Assembly: GCA_022425565.1 (NCBI GenBank)
Contig: JAKMFG010000274.1
Coordinates: 1 to 5,489, forward strand
Direction of reading: 5' to 3'
Origin: Alphaproteobacteria bacterium
Lineage (GTDB): Bacteria > Pseudomonadota > Alphaproteobacteria > Puniceispirillales > Puniceispirillaceae
Length of the DNA: 5,489 bases
In this document: positions 1 to 5,489 of the stretch, piece by piece
Layout: each line of letters opens with the position of its first letter
How positions within the stretch are numbered: the first letter of the stretch is position 1
The notes under the pieces: model-generated
The model's input: only the letters and a program-made list of their open reading frames with translations
Told to the model about the DNA's origin: nothing
Databases searched by the model: none
Translations under genes and position numbers: made by a program

Positions 1-202
1 ATTCAAAAGGCATTAAAAAGACCCAGCAAACTCTGTTCCCGAAACATAGCCGGTTGAACAGTATGGTCTGATACGATCCATATGGTTGCGGCATCATGCA
101 AACTGTGTGAAATACTTGCCGAAACTGGCCGGAGAGGCAATCTCCAAATGAAATCCGCACTGCAGCTGCAAGACAGGCGGATCAGTCTGCCCACAGCCCG
201 AC

Positions 203-206
203 AGGA
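203..206 (+). promoter_or_regulatory. Candidate ribosome binding site deciding the start of the YczE-like gene
   Basis: AGGA lies seven bases before GTG 214, the best spacing among the in-frame starts. A competing GGAGAG at 131-136 sits 11 bases before ATG 148, so this choice is provisional. Confidence 0.3.
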
Positions 207-213
207 CCAAGCC

Positions 214-879
214 GTGCGTTTCCTGAAAATCAAAACCGTTCCAACCCTTTTCTGGAGCGCGCCCGAACCCCTGATGCTTCGTCCGCCCGTGGTGTCGGTC
301 GTGCTGCTGGTCATCGGGCTTGTCATCTTCGGCCTTGGCGAAGCATTACTGATCGCATCGGGTGCCGGCGTCAGCCCCTGGACAGTATTCGCACAGGGCG
401 TTTCGCTTCACACCGGGTGGAGCATCGGCTTCGCAACCTTCGTTATCAGTGCGCTGGTGCTGCTGTTGTGGATTCCGCTGCGGCAGAAACCTGGAATGGG
501 AACCATCCTTAATATCATCATCATATCCGTGGTGCTTGACGTTGCGCTTCCCTTTCTGCCCCGTTTCGACTCGCTGGGACTGCGTCTTGCCGAGGCGGCC
601 GCCGGAGTCGTTGTTACCGGCATTGGCGGCGGCATCTATCTGATCGCCAATCTGGGGCCCGGGCCGCGAGACGGGTTGATGACCGGCCTGCAGCGAGTGA
701 CCGGCTTTCCCATTGCCCATGTGCGCGGCGCCATCGAGGTGAGCGTGGTAATCATCGGATGGGTTCTTGGCGGTGTGGTCGGCGCCGGAACGCTGCTGTT
801 TGCATTCGGCATCGGCCCCTGTGTGGCGGCAAGCATGTCCTTCCTGCAACTGTGCTTCGGGGTGCGGGCAAAAGACTGA
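214..879 (+). CDS. YczE/YitT-like integral membrane protein
   Basis: The product is a polytopic inner-membrane protein of about 221 residues resembling the YczE/YyaS/YitT family, whose biochemical role is poorly defined (some members are discussed as transporters). Visible family-like signatures are a first hydrophobic span (about residues 26-49), then GVSPWTVFAQG (52-62), a TGWSIG turn (67-72), a second span ending in LLLWIPLRQKPGMGT (83-97), a third at about 98-116, a fourth at about 126-147 ending in LGPGPRDGLMTGL (147-159), then two more hydrophobic stretches to the C-terminus. The start is uncertain. GTG 214 has an AGGA seven bases upstream; ATG 148 has GGAGAG 11 bases upstream; ATG 274 fits the beginning of the hydrophobic core but its nearest GGAG is 16 bases away; ATG 82 has no visible ribosome site. 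All share the same frame and stop. The alkyl sulfatase follows on the same strand after 106 bases, so co-transcription is possible but not shown. Family call is from remembered motifs; the substrate is unknown. Confidence 0.8.
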   Translation: MRFLKIKTVPTLFWSAPEPLMLRPPVVSVVLLVIGLVIFGLGEALLIASGAGVSPWTVFAQGVSLHTGWSIGFATFVISALVLLLWIPLRQKPGMGTILNIIIISVVLDVALPFLPRFDSLGLRLAEAAAGVVVTGIGGGIYLIANLGPGPRDGLMTGLQRVTGFPIAHVRGAIEVSVVIIGWVLGGVVGAGTLLFAFGIGPCVAASMSFLQLCFGVRAKD

Positions 880-985
880 CCGGCAGCATGTGTCTTTTGT
901 GCTGAGGCCGGAGCCGACCCTGTGGTCGCTTGCCTTGCCACGCGGCCGGTGCGACTGTCGCAGAAACGAAGGGACGTCACGCGCA

Positions 986-2872
986 ATGAAGAATCTGCAC
1001 ACACTCTCAAAGACGCTGAACACAGCGACCGCGCGTGCCAACAAGAGTTTTGGCGAACGCCTGCCGCTGGACAGGGAACAGGATTTCGAGGCTGCATCCC
1101 GCGGCCATATTGCACCCCTGCCCGAGGGCGGCATCGACGGACCCGGCGACAGAAAAGCATGGGACATCAACGCCTTCGACTTCCTGAACGGCGCGCCTGC
1201 CGATACGGTGAACCCCTCGCTCTGGCGGATGGCGCGTCTGAATGCCGTCTCGGGCCTGTTCGAGGTCTGTGACGGCGTATGGCAGGCGCGGGCATTCGAC
1301 TATGCCAACATGACGATCATACGCGGCGAGACGGGCTGGATCCTTGTCGATCCGCTGATGGCGGCGGAGTCTGCCGAAGCGGCACTTGCCACGGTCAATG
1401 CCACGCTTGGCGAGCGTCCGGTCAGCGCAGTCATCATCACCCATACCCACCCCGACCATTTCGGCGGCACCCGCGGTGTCGTCGATGCTGACAACCCGCC
1501 CCCCATCTATGCGCCCGAGGGGTTCATGGAATATGCAGCCTCGGAAGGTGTTCTGGGCGGCAACCATACATCACGGCGGGCCGTCTACCAGTTCGGGATC
1601 ACCCTGGAGGCCGGGCCCGAGGGGCTTGTGGATGGCGGCATCGGCAAGACCGTAGCCAAGGGTCGGCGTACCTTTGTGCCGCCGAGCGAATTTGTCGGCG
1701 AGACCGGCGAGGAGCGTGTGATCGACGGCGTACGGTTTGTCTTCATGATGGCAAGCGGCACCGAGGCACCAGCAGAATTCACCTTCTTCCTGCCAGAACA
1801 CAGGCTGCTATGCATGGCCGAGGTCTGCACCCAGACGATGCATAATCTAATGCCGCCGCGCGGGGCGCAGGTGCGTGATGCCCTGCTATGGGCGCGCTGC
1901 ATCGACCAGGCCCTGACTATGTTCGGCGACAAGGCGGACTGTCTGATCAACTGCCATAACTGGCCGGTATGGGGGCGTGAAGAGCTTTGCCACTATCTGG
2001 AAGAACAGCGCGATATCTACAAATATATTCATGACCAGACGCTGCGTCTGGCCAATACAGGCCTGACCCCGAATGAAATCGCGGCGCAGATTGAAGAGCC
2101 GGACTGGCTGTCCGGAACCTTCCATAGCCGCGGCTATTACGGCACGCTGTCCTTCAACGTCAGGGCCGTATACCAGCGCTATTACGGCTTTTTCGACGGC
2201 AACCCGGTCAATCTGGACCCGCTGCCGCCCGAAGCCATGGGACGGCGCATTGTGGCCGCTGTCGGCGGGCCAGATGCTGCCATCGAGATCGCCGCGCAGG
2301 CCATAGAGGATGATGACCTGCAATGGGCCGCCACACTGCTCTCGCATCTGGTGTTTTCCAGCAACCCGCCCGAGGACGCCGCGCCGATGCTGGCGCTTGT
2401 CTATCGGCATATGGGATACCGCGCCGAATCCGGGATCATGCGGAACATCTACCTCACCGGCGCGGCCGAACTTGAACGCGGCGTTACCCCGCTTCCCATG
2501 GCGGGCGGGCGCAATGCGGATCTGGCGGCGACATTGCCTGTTCAGGACTGGTTTGATGCCTTTGCGCTACGACTCAATCCCGACCGGGCGCGCGGCGTGT
2601 CCCTTTCACTCAATTTCACAATTGATGGTCAGAAGCTTGGCCTGTCGGTTGCGCGCCAGAGCGAATTCGCCCGGCCGGGCACGCTTCATGAAAGCGCGGA
2701 CGCGAGCATATCAATCAGCGTCACCTTGCTGGAACAGCTTGCCGCCGGCGAGATGTCCCCGGCCGAGGCCGAGGCCGCCGGCGCCGTCATTGAAGGCGAT
2801 ATAGACATGTTCCAGAGATGGCTGGACCTTCATGACAGCTTCGACATGTGGTTCAGTATCGTCACACCCTGA
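986..2872 (+). CDS. SdsA1/YjcS/BDS1-type alkyl sulfatase (metallo-beta-lactamase fold)
   Basis: The 628-residue product is a complete class III (zinc-dependent) alkyl sulfatase, which hydrolyses primary alkyl sulfates such as dodecyl sulfate to the alcohol plus sulfate. A metallo-beta-lactamase core spans about residues 75-330, with HTHPDH giving H153, H155, D157 and H158. GTEAPAE (258-264) and MAE (277-279) supply glutamates E260 and E279, and H324 lies in NCHNWPVWG. These match, as I remember them, the seven metal ligands of Pseudomonas SdsA1, and R292 in PPRGAQVRDA corresponds to its sulfate-contacting arginine. An alkyl-sulfatase dimerisation domain follows (about 345-495; IHDQTLRLANTG, RGYYGTLSFNVRAVYQRY, GFFDGNPVNL, RNIYLTGAAEL), then an SCP2-like lipid-binding domain (about 512-628). 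ATG 986 was chosen because AAGGGA precedes it by 11 bases and upstream codons in this frame overlap the previous gene and do not resemble the family. The N-terminus is polar with no signal peptide, unlike secreted SdsA1, so a cytoplasmic enzyme is inferred. Length is close to SdsA1; nothing appears broken. Confidence 0.95.
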   Translation: MKNLHTLSKTLNTATARANKSFGERLPLDREQDFEAASRGHIAPLPEGGIDGPGDRKAWDINAFDFLNGAPADTVNPSLWRMARLNAVSGLFEVCDGVWQARAFDYANMTIIRGETGWILVDPLMAAESAEAALATVNATLGERPVSAVIITHTHPDHFGGTRGVVDADNPPPIYAPEGFMEYAASEGVLGGNHTSRRAVYQFGITLEAGPEGLVDGGIGKTVAKGRRTFVPPSEFVGETGEERVIDGVRFVFMMASGTEAPAEFTFFLPEHRLLCMAEVCTQTMHNLMPPRGAQVRDALLWARCIDQALTMFGDKADCLINCHNWPVWGREELCHYLEEQRDIYKYIHDQTLRLANTGLTPNEIAAQIEEPDWLSGTFHSRGYYGTLSFNVRAVYQRYYGFFDGNPVNLDPLPPEAMGRRIVAAVGGPDAAIEIAAQAIEDDDLQWAATLLSHLVFSSNPPEDAAPMLALVYRHMGYRAESGIMRNIYLTGAAELERGVTPLPMAGGRNADLAATLPVQDWFDAFALRLNPDRARGVSLSLNFTIDGQKLGLSVARQSEFARPGTLHESADASISISVTLLEQLAAGEMSPAEAEAAGAVIEGDIDMFQRWLDLHDSFDMWFSIVTP

Positions 2873-2876
2873 CCCG

Positions 2877-3305
2877 CTATGCCCGACCGTCCCGGCCGCT
2901 GGCATCCCGCTGCAAGACACCTGAAATGTGAAGGTTCAGCGCCTTTGTCGACAGCACAGTTTCCACACAGAAGCACGAAATCCTGCCAACCATCGACAGG
3001 ATGGTCAGTGCCATCATCACAGGTTCCAGCCCGCTGAGCGAGAAATAGCCGAGATAGAGCGCCGCCAGATTGAAAATGAAGGCGACCCCGCACAGGAAAA
3101 GCGCATATTTCACCAATGTCATTCTTGTCTTCATGACCGAGAGCTCGTCGATCAGGACGGCTTGTCCCGGTCCGTTCGGCGTGCTTGCCTCAAGTTGCGA
3201 GGTAATCTGCCGCATCAGTCCGGCAAGGCTCGTATAGCGGAAATTGAGCGCCACGATGGCCAGCGGGATGGCGGGAAACAGGGTTCCTACAGCTGTGAGG
3301 CTCAT
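2877..3305 (-). CDS. DUF2721-like small membrane protein
   Basis: The product has 142 residues and resembles the DUF2721 family of small bacterial membrane proteins with no established function. An N-terminal hydrophobic span (about 6-22, LFPAIPLAIVAL) runs into NFRY and SLAGLMRQI, the typical 'PAI...NRy..L...iR' pattern of that family. A polar linker (about 36-58) leads to KTRMTLVKYALFLCG and two further spans (about 64-88 and 94-117). The tail after about residue 130 is polar and charged. The ATG at 3305 is preceded by AAGGGA with a gap of about 12 bases. The stop is only four bases from the stop of the convergent alkyl sulfatase, leaving no room for a separate terminator between them. A GC-rich hairpin and a candidate promoter lie upstream. 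The family call is from pattern memory; an unassigned three-span membrane protein is the fallback. Confidence 0.75.
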   Translation of the reverse strand: MSLTAVGTLFPAIPLAIVALNFRYTSLAGLMRQITSQLEASTPNGPGQAVLIDELSVMKTRMTLVKYALFLCGVAFIFNLAALYLGYFSLSGLEPVMMALTILSMVGRISCFCVETVLSTKALNLHISGVLQRDASGRDGRA

Positions 3306-3338
3306 ATGTCGTCATCATCCCTTGCAAATCAGCCAGAA

Positions 3339-3380
3339 AGAAGCCCCCAAACGCGCGGAGGAATCGCGCCGGGGGCTTCT
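3339..3380. terminator. Terminator-like hairpin in the leader of the DUF2721-like gene
   Basis: Two perfect 10-base arms, AGAAGCCCCC (3339-3348) and GGGGGCTTCT (3371-3380), enclose a 22-base loop that can pair further (GCGCG with CGCGC type pairing). Leftward, the 3' arm is followed by TT then CTGG, giving a modest T-rich tail; rightward, it is followed by GTGTTTGCC, a weaker tail. No protein gene reads into it from either side, so it is either an attenuator in the leader of the leftward gene starting at 3305, the end of a short unannotated RNA, or an isolated insulator hairpin. The stem is directly visible; the role is inference. Confidence 0.55.
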
Positions 3381-3419
3381 GTGTTTGCCGTTCGTGCCAG
3401 TCGGCGTCTGGATAAGTAA

Positions 3420-3447
3420 GTTCTACTGTCCTAAATCGCTTCGTAAA
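3420..3447 (-). promoter_or_regulatory. Candidate sigma70-type promoter for the DUF2721-like gene
   Basis: Read leftward, TTTACG (3447-3442) and TAGAAC (3425-3420) are separated by 16 bases, each matching the -35 and -10 consensus at four of six positions. Transcription would begin near 3413, giving a leader of about 108 bases that contains the 3339-3380 hairpin. It sits in the AT-richest part of this intergenic region. The evidence is consensus matching only. Confidence 0.3.
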
Positions 3448-3467
3448 ACCGCTATTTTTAAGCAGTT

Positions 3468-3488
3468 GTGATGCATTTTTTGCACCAC
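3468..3488. repeat. Short imperfect inverted repeat with T5 loop
   Basis: GTGATGCA (3468-3475) and TGCACCAC (3481-3488) pair over eight positions with one mismatch around five T residues. It lies about 85 bases upstream of the small membrane protein gene and about 20 bases behind the candidate leftward promoter. A regulator-binding dyad is possible; chance is not excluded for an element this short. Confidence 0.35.
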
Positions 3489-3571
3489 CAAAAGGATATT
3501 GGCCGGGTATCGCCGAGGCGGCCCACCGGCTAATGTTCGGCCGTTTTTAGGTGTTGGGGGATGATCAGGCG

Positions 3572-3811
3572 ATGATGAAACGCGAGATGAACATTTGGGA
3601 CCTGCCGAAACCACTGCAATATGTGGCGATCGGCGTGCTGCTGGTCTTTGTCGTGGTGACACCGCTGAACTGGATCGTCGGGCTGATCTCTGGCACGCCG
3701 CTTCTGGAGATGCTGTTCGGCCCCGGCGTGAATGATGCCTATCGCAGCATCAGCCAGTTCATCTATCGGGCCACGCAGGTGATCGAGGGCAAGTCACAGC
3801 ATCTGGACTAG
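3572..3811 (+). CDS. Small single-span membrane protein of unknown function
   Basis: The product is about 79 residues and I do not recognise a family. A short polar N-terminus containing NIWDLPKPLQYV (7-18) precedes one strongly hydrophobic span at about residues 18-41, which contains PLNW (31-34). The C-terminal part (about 50-79) is soluble-looking and probably helical: NDAYRSISQFIYRATQVIEG. Start choice: ATG 3572 (or the adjacent ATG 3575) has GGGGGA ten bases upstream, whereas the in-frame GTG 3551 has no convincing site. Coding character is supported by GC-rich third positions and a membrane-protein-like composition across the whole frame, and no better frame overlaps it. It converges on the NTF2-like gene with 40 bases between stops. 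The 'W-D-x-P-x-x-x-x' start of the span region may be an interfacial anchor. Function cannot be assigned. Confidence 0.7.
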   Translation: MMKREMNIWDLPKPLQYVAIGVLLVFVVVTPLNWIVGLISGTPLLEMLFGPGVNDAYRSISQFIYRATQVIEGKSQHLD

Positions 3812-3851
3812 CCCACGGCATGGCCATCACTGGCCCGGGCCGCCCCCGCAC

Positions 3852-4244
3852 TCAACTTTCATATTTGTTGCCGGCAGTCTGCCGGATCGGGTGCGTGTCA
3901 TAGATCAGGATCAGCGCGCCGACCTTGTCGGTGCCGGGCTGGAATTCGAACAGATCCATCACGTTGAAGGTGATCAGCGTGCCGTCATTCACCGTCCAGT
4001 CATAACGGAAATAGGCCACCGCATGCTGCTGGTCGCCGCTCGGCAGGAACACATCGATCGGGGTGATGACATTGCCCTTGGTCGCCACGCCAAGCCTGTC
4101 GAAGAAGTCGCGCGCCGGCATCAGCCCAAGAAAGGGCGAGGTGACGGTGCCGTCCTCGGCAAACAGCGATTTGATGGTCGCGTAGTCGCTGGCGCCCAGC
4201 GCCTCCATATAGCGCCGCAGTACCGTTTCATAATTGTTCGACAT
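3852..4244 (-). CDS. NTF2/SnoaL-like domain protein
   Basis: The 130-residue product has the layout of the NTF2-like (SnoaL/DUF4440/limonene-epoxide-hydrolase) superfamily, small cone-shaped alpha+beta proteins that act as enzymes, ligand binders or association domains. The opening helix pair YETVLRRYMEALGASDYATIKSLF is followed by AEDGTVTSPFLG (29-40), where the loop and first strand carry the family-typical 'D-x-x-x-x-S-P-x-x-G'. A helix (about 43-54, ARDFFDRLG) and four likely strands follow, including HAVAYFRYDW (74-83), LITFNVMDLFEFQ (90-102) and VGALILIYDT (108-117). It is full length for a single domain. The ATG at 4244 was preferred over a much longer upstream extension, because that extension would overlap the divergent gene and shows no family similarity; a GGGG lies five bases upstream. 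It has its own candidate promoter. Catalytic versus binding role cannot be told from the sequence. Confidence 0.8.
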   Translation of the reverse strand: MSNNYETVLRRYMEALGASDYATIKSLFAEDGTVTSPFLGLMPARDFFDRLGVATKGNVITPIDVFLPSGDQQHAVAYFRYDWTVNDGTLITFNVMDLFEFQPGTDKVGALILIYDTHPIRQTAGNKYES

Positions 4245-4272
4245 GATTGCCCCGGTCTCGATTTGTTGTGAT

Positions 4273-4348
4273 CCAAGCCTAGTATGGGGCAGCTGGCATG
4301 TCCCGCCAATTTCGACGAAAAACCGCCACATTACGGGCCGAGGCTTGG
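4273..4348. repeat. Inverted repeat pair in the divergent intergenic region
   Basis: CCAAGCCT (4273-4280) and AGGCTTGG (4341-4348) are perfect inverted copies of eight bases, 60 bases apart, flanking most of the space between the divergent NTF2-like and exported-protein genes. One arm abuts the predicted leftward -10 element; the other lies about 31 bases before the rightward start codon. Paired operator sites are a possibility; an 8-base pair can arise by chance. Confidence 0.3.
4281..4309 (-). promoter_or_regulatory. Candidate sigma70-type promoter for the NTF2-like gene
   Basis: Read leftward, TTGGCG (4309-4304) and CATACT (4286-4281) are spaced by exactly 17 bases, each matching consensus at four of six positions. 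Initiation near 4275 would give a leader of about 30 bases before the ATG at 4244. One arm of an inverted repeat (4273-4280) sits directly at the predicted start site. Confidence 0.4.
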
Positions 4349-4379
4349 TATGTTGCGTTCCGGAAGGCAGGGTCGATCT

Positions 4380-5327
4380 ATGAAACATGTGCTTACCATG
4401 ATTGTCGCGCTGCTGCTTGGCGGCGGCTTTGCCGGACCGGCGGCCGCCCATGACGGGCATGACCTGCTGGCGCCCTCGCCGGACTGCATCCAGACCATCC
4501 TGAACACGGATACCGGCGTGCCGGCTGACGACTGCCTGGCCGGAACCGCCACATTCGACACGCGCGAGGGGGCGAGCCATGACGGCGCCCCCTACCCGGT
4601 CGCACACGTCGAAACCGAACAGTACCGGATGATTATCCACTATACCGGCGGGGCGTTCCCCGATGCTGCGCTACGGCACTGGCCGCTCTCCATCGAGCTG
4701 AATTACGGCGGCAGCGGCTGGTTCTCCTACCTTCTTGTGCTGGTCGAGACAGGATCGGGCATGGTCGGCTCCGGCTTTGTCCAGCCGGCAGGCGACCGCT
4801 GCAATGACGGCCACGCCAAGTGGGACCGTTTCTCGGAAAACGGCAACGGCATCTATATGCGCAACGCGACGCCCTTCCGCCTGGTGAACCCGCTGGACGA
4901 GACCGACTGGCGCGCGGCGGCAAACGCGATGCTGTTCGAGGGCAAGGATGAAGAGGCGCAGCGCGCCGAGATGCTGGCGACGGCAAACCCGCCGCTCTAC
5001 AGCTCTTGGCTTCCCTATCGCGAGCTGGAGAATTGTGCCGCCTGCTGCGTCGGCAAGATTGTGATAATGCAGAACATGCTCGGCACCGAGATTGGCGCCG
5101 GGATTAATGGCGGGCGCGACTGGCGAGTCCTCGGCGTGGTGCTGGACCGCGAGGCGGTCACCGCGCTGGCGACGTCGGAGAAGATCGGCGACAGATGCCT
5201 GGCGGCGGGTCTGGACAGGGCCGCGGCGGCGGCAGAACCCTCTGGGCCGGACGGCAAGGACCTGTTCATCTACCGCGACCGCTGGCTGCAGATCCGCGAC
5301 GGTCTGGCAGCAGGGTGCGGGGAGTGA
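4380..5327 (+). CDS. Exported (periplasmic) protein of unknown function with eight cysteines
   Basis: The 315-residue product is not a family I recognise. A classical Sec signal peptide is visible: MKH, a hydrophobic core at about residues 4-17, and a GPAAA/H cleavage motif predicting cleavage after A23. The mature protein would begin HDGHDLL, a histidine/aspartate-rich end that could bind metal but is too short to prove it. Mature cysteines are C36, C52, C141, C219, C222, C223, C273 and C313, with C219-A-A-C-C223 forming a CxxCC cluster; disulfides are plausible in the periplasm. The middle part (about 80-135) looks beta-rich with aromatic and glycine residues (NYGGSGWFSYLLVLVE), followed by KWDRFSENGNGIYMRN (147-162). 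An Ala-rich linker (281-285) precedes a short C-terminal helix. ATG 4380 was chosen because AGGG lies seven bases upstream and the signal peptide begins there; in-frame ATG 4284 and 4350 would bury it. The gene is divergent from the NTF2-like gene. Confidence 0.8.
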   Translation: MKHVLTMIVALLLGGGFAGPAAAHDGHDLLAPSPDCIQTILNTDTGVPADDCLAGTATFDTREGASHDGAPYPVAHVETEQYRMIIHYTGGAFPDAALRHWPLSIELNYGGSGWFSYLLVLVETGSGMVGSGFVQPAGDRCNDGHAKWDRFSENGNGIYMRNATPFRLVNPLDETDWRAAANAMLFEGKDEEAQRAEMLATANPPLYSSWLPYRELENCAACCVGKIVIMQNMLGTEIGAGINGGRDWRVLGVVLDREAVTALATSEKIGDRCLAAGLDRAAAAAEPSGPDGKDLFIYRDRWLQIRDGLAAGCGE

Positions 5328-5345
5328 AGGAAGACCAGCTTCAGG

Positions 5346-5489
5346 TTAATCCCGGCCACCGCAGCGACCCACATCTTCGTTTGTCTTAGGCCGCCGCATC
5401 GCGTACGTTTTGCGACCCGCGAACCAGCTGCGGTGATACAAACGGTGATACATGCACCCTTGTTTTGTACGTTTTCGGGTGTCAGAATC
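5346..5489 (-). other. Region without a recognised gene; short open frame running off the edge
   Basis: After the exported-protein gene no recognisable gene remains in bases 5328-5489. One leftward frame stays open from the window end to TAA at 5346-5348 (47 codons). It contains an ATG at 5454 preceded closely by AAGG, which would give a basic 35-residue peptide (MYHRLYHRSWFAGRK...). It overlaps the repeat cluster and shows no family resemblance, so a real gene is unlikely but a truncated 3' end cannot be excluded from this window. Confidence 0.15.
5403..5481. repeat. Cluster of short direct and inverted repeats at the right edge
   Basis: CGGTGATACA occurs at 5431-5440 and again at 5443-5452, a 12-base period. 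GTACGTTTT occurs at 5403-5411 and 5467-5475, flanking that pair. CACCC (5455-5459) faces GGGTG (5477-5481). Such density in 80 bases suggests a protein-binding region, for instance a promoter/operator, or recombinase arm sites near an integration junction, but no adjacent gene in the window tells which. Confidence 0.45.

Noticed and set aside
3..326. Leftward open frame of 107 codons at the left edge
   Set aside because: Low-complexity Ser/Thr/Arg composition, no family resemblance, and it overlaps the YczE-like gene antisense.
767..985. Upstream extension of the alkyl sulfatase frame beginning inside the YczE-like gene
   Set aside because: The added residues are cysteine- and arginine-rich, do not resemble the family, and the overlap is out of frame with a clear membrane-protein gene; ATG 986 gives the expected length.
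346..1170. Long leftward open frame (274 codons) opposite the YczE-like gene and sulfatase start
   Set aside because: Composition is that of an antisense shadow of GC-rich coding DNA, with no motif, hydrophobic pattern or ribosome site; the opposite strand has convincing genes.
2928..3419. Rightward open frame of 163 codons opposite the DUF2721-like gene
   Set aside because: Highly charged His/Arg/Gln-rich sequence without domain features, whereas the opposite frame has clear membrane spans and family-type motifs.
3512..3550. GCCGA...TCGGC hairpin with following TTTTT upstream of the small membrane protein gene as an intrinsic terminator
   Set aside because: The stem is only five bases around a long loop and the T run does not directly follow a stable GC stem.
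3833..3842. GGCCCGGGCC palindrome between convergent stops as a terminator
   Set aside because: There is no loop of useful size and no T tract on either strand; a 10-base GC palindrome is unremarkable in this base composition.
4245..4640. Long N-terminal extension of the NTF2-like frame
   Set aside because: It would run antisense through the signal peptide and mature start of the exported protein and contributes nothing resembling a domain; ATG 4244 gives a complete single domain.
5395..5489. tRNA or CRISPR-like element at the right edge
   Set aside because: No cloverleaf arms or T-loop motif can be drawn, and the repeats are too short and irregularly spaced for a CRISPR array.

Overview
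The window looks like chromosomal DNA of a GC-rich Gram-negative bacterium, most likely an alphaproteobacterium. This rests on GC-rich codon use, a Sec-type signal peptide on one product and the mix of families; no rRNA, tRNA or marker gene fixes the taxon. Six genes can be supported: three belong to recognisable families of known or partly known function (YczE-type membrane protein, alkyl sulfatase, NTF2/SnoaL-like protein), one is a DUF2721-type membrane protein, and two are unrecognised.

Layout. Bases 1-213 are AT-richer and hold no gene I can support beyond possible upstream starts of the first CDS. A YczE/YitT-like integral membrane protein (214-879, +) is followed 106 bases later by a complete SdsA1-type alkyl sulfatase (986-2872, +) with a metallo-beta-lactamase core, alkyl-sulfatase dimerisation domain and C-terminal SCP2-like domain. 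It converges, with only 4 bases between stops, on a DUF2721-like membrane protein (2877-3305, -). The intergenic stretch 3306-3571 holds a strong GC-rich hairpin, a plausible leftward promoter, a second small AT-looped hairpin and the start region of a small single-span membrane protein (3572-3811, +). That gene converges on an NTF2/SnoaL-like protein (3852-4244, -). The NTF2-like gene is divergent from an exported, cysteine-containing protein of unknown function (4380-5327, +); the 135-base gap between them carries a good leftward promoter and an inverted repeat. The last 162 bases contain short direct and inverted repeats and no recognisable gene.

How the genes work together. The orientation changes repeatedly, so this is not one operon. 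The only possible co-transcribed pair is the membrane protein plus the sulfatase, where the membrane protein might serve transport or membrane homeostasis linked to alkyl-sulfate use; that is inference from adjacency only. The sulfatase would release sulfate and an alcohol from alkyl sulfates such as dodecyl sulfate. No mobile element, CRISPR array, toxin-antitoxin pair or convincing multi-gene novel system is visible. The points most worth a second look are the sulfatase's missing signal peptide, the orphan terminator-like hairpin in the probable leader of the DUF2721 gene, the exported eight-cysteine protein, and the repeat cluster at the right edge.
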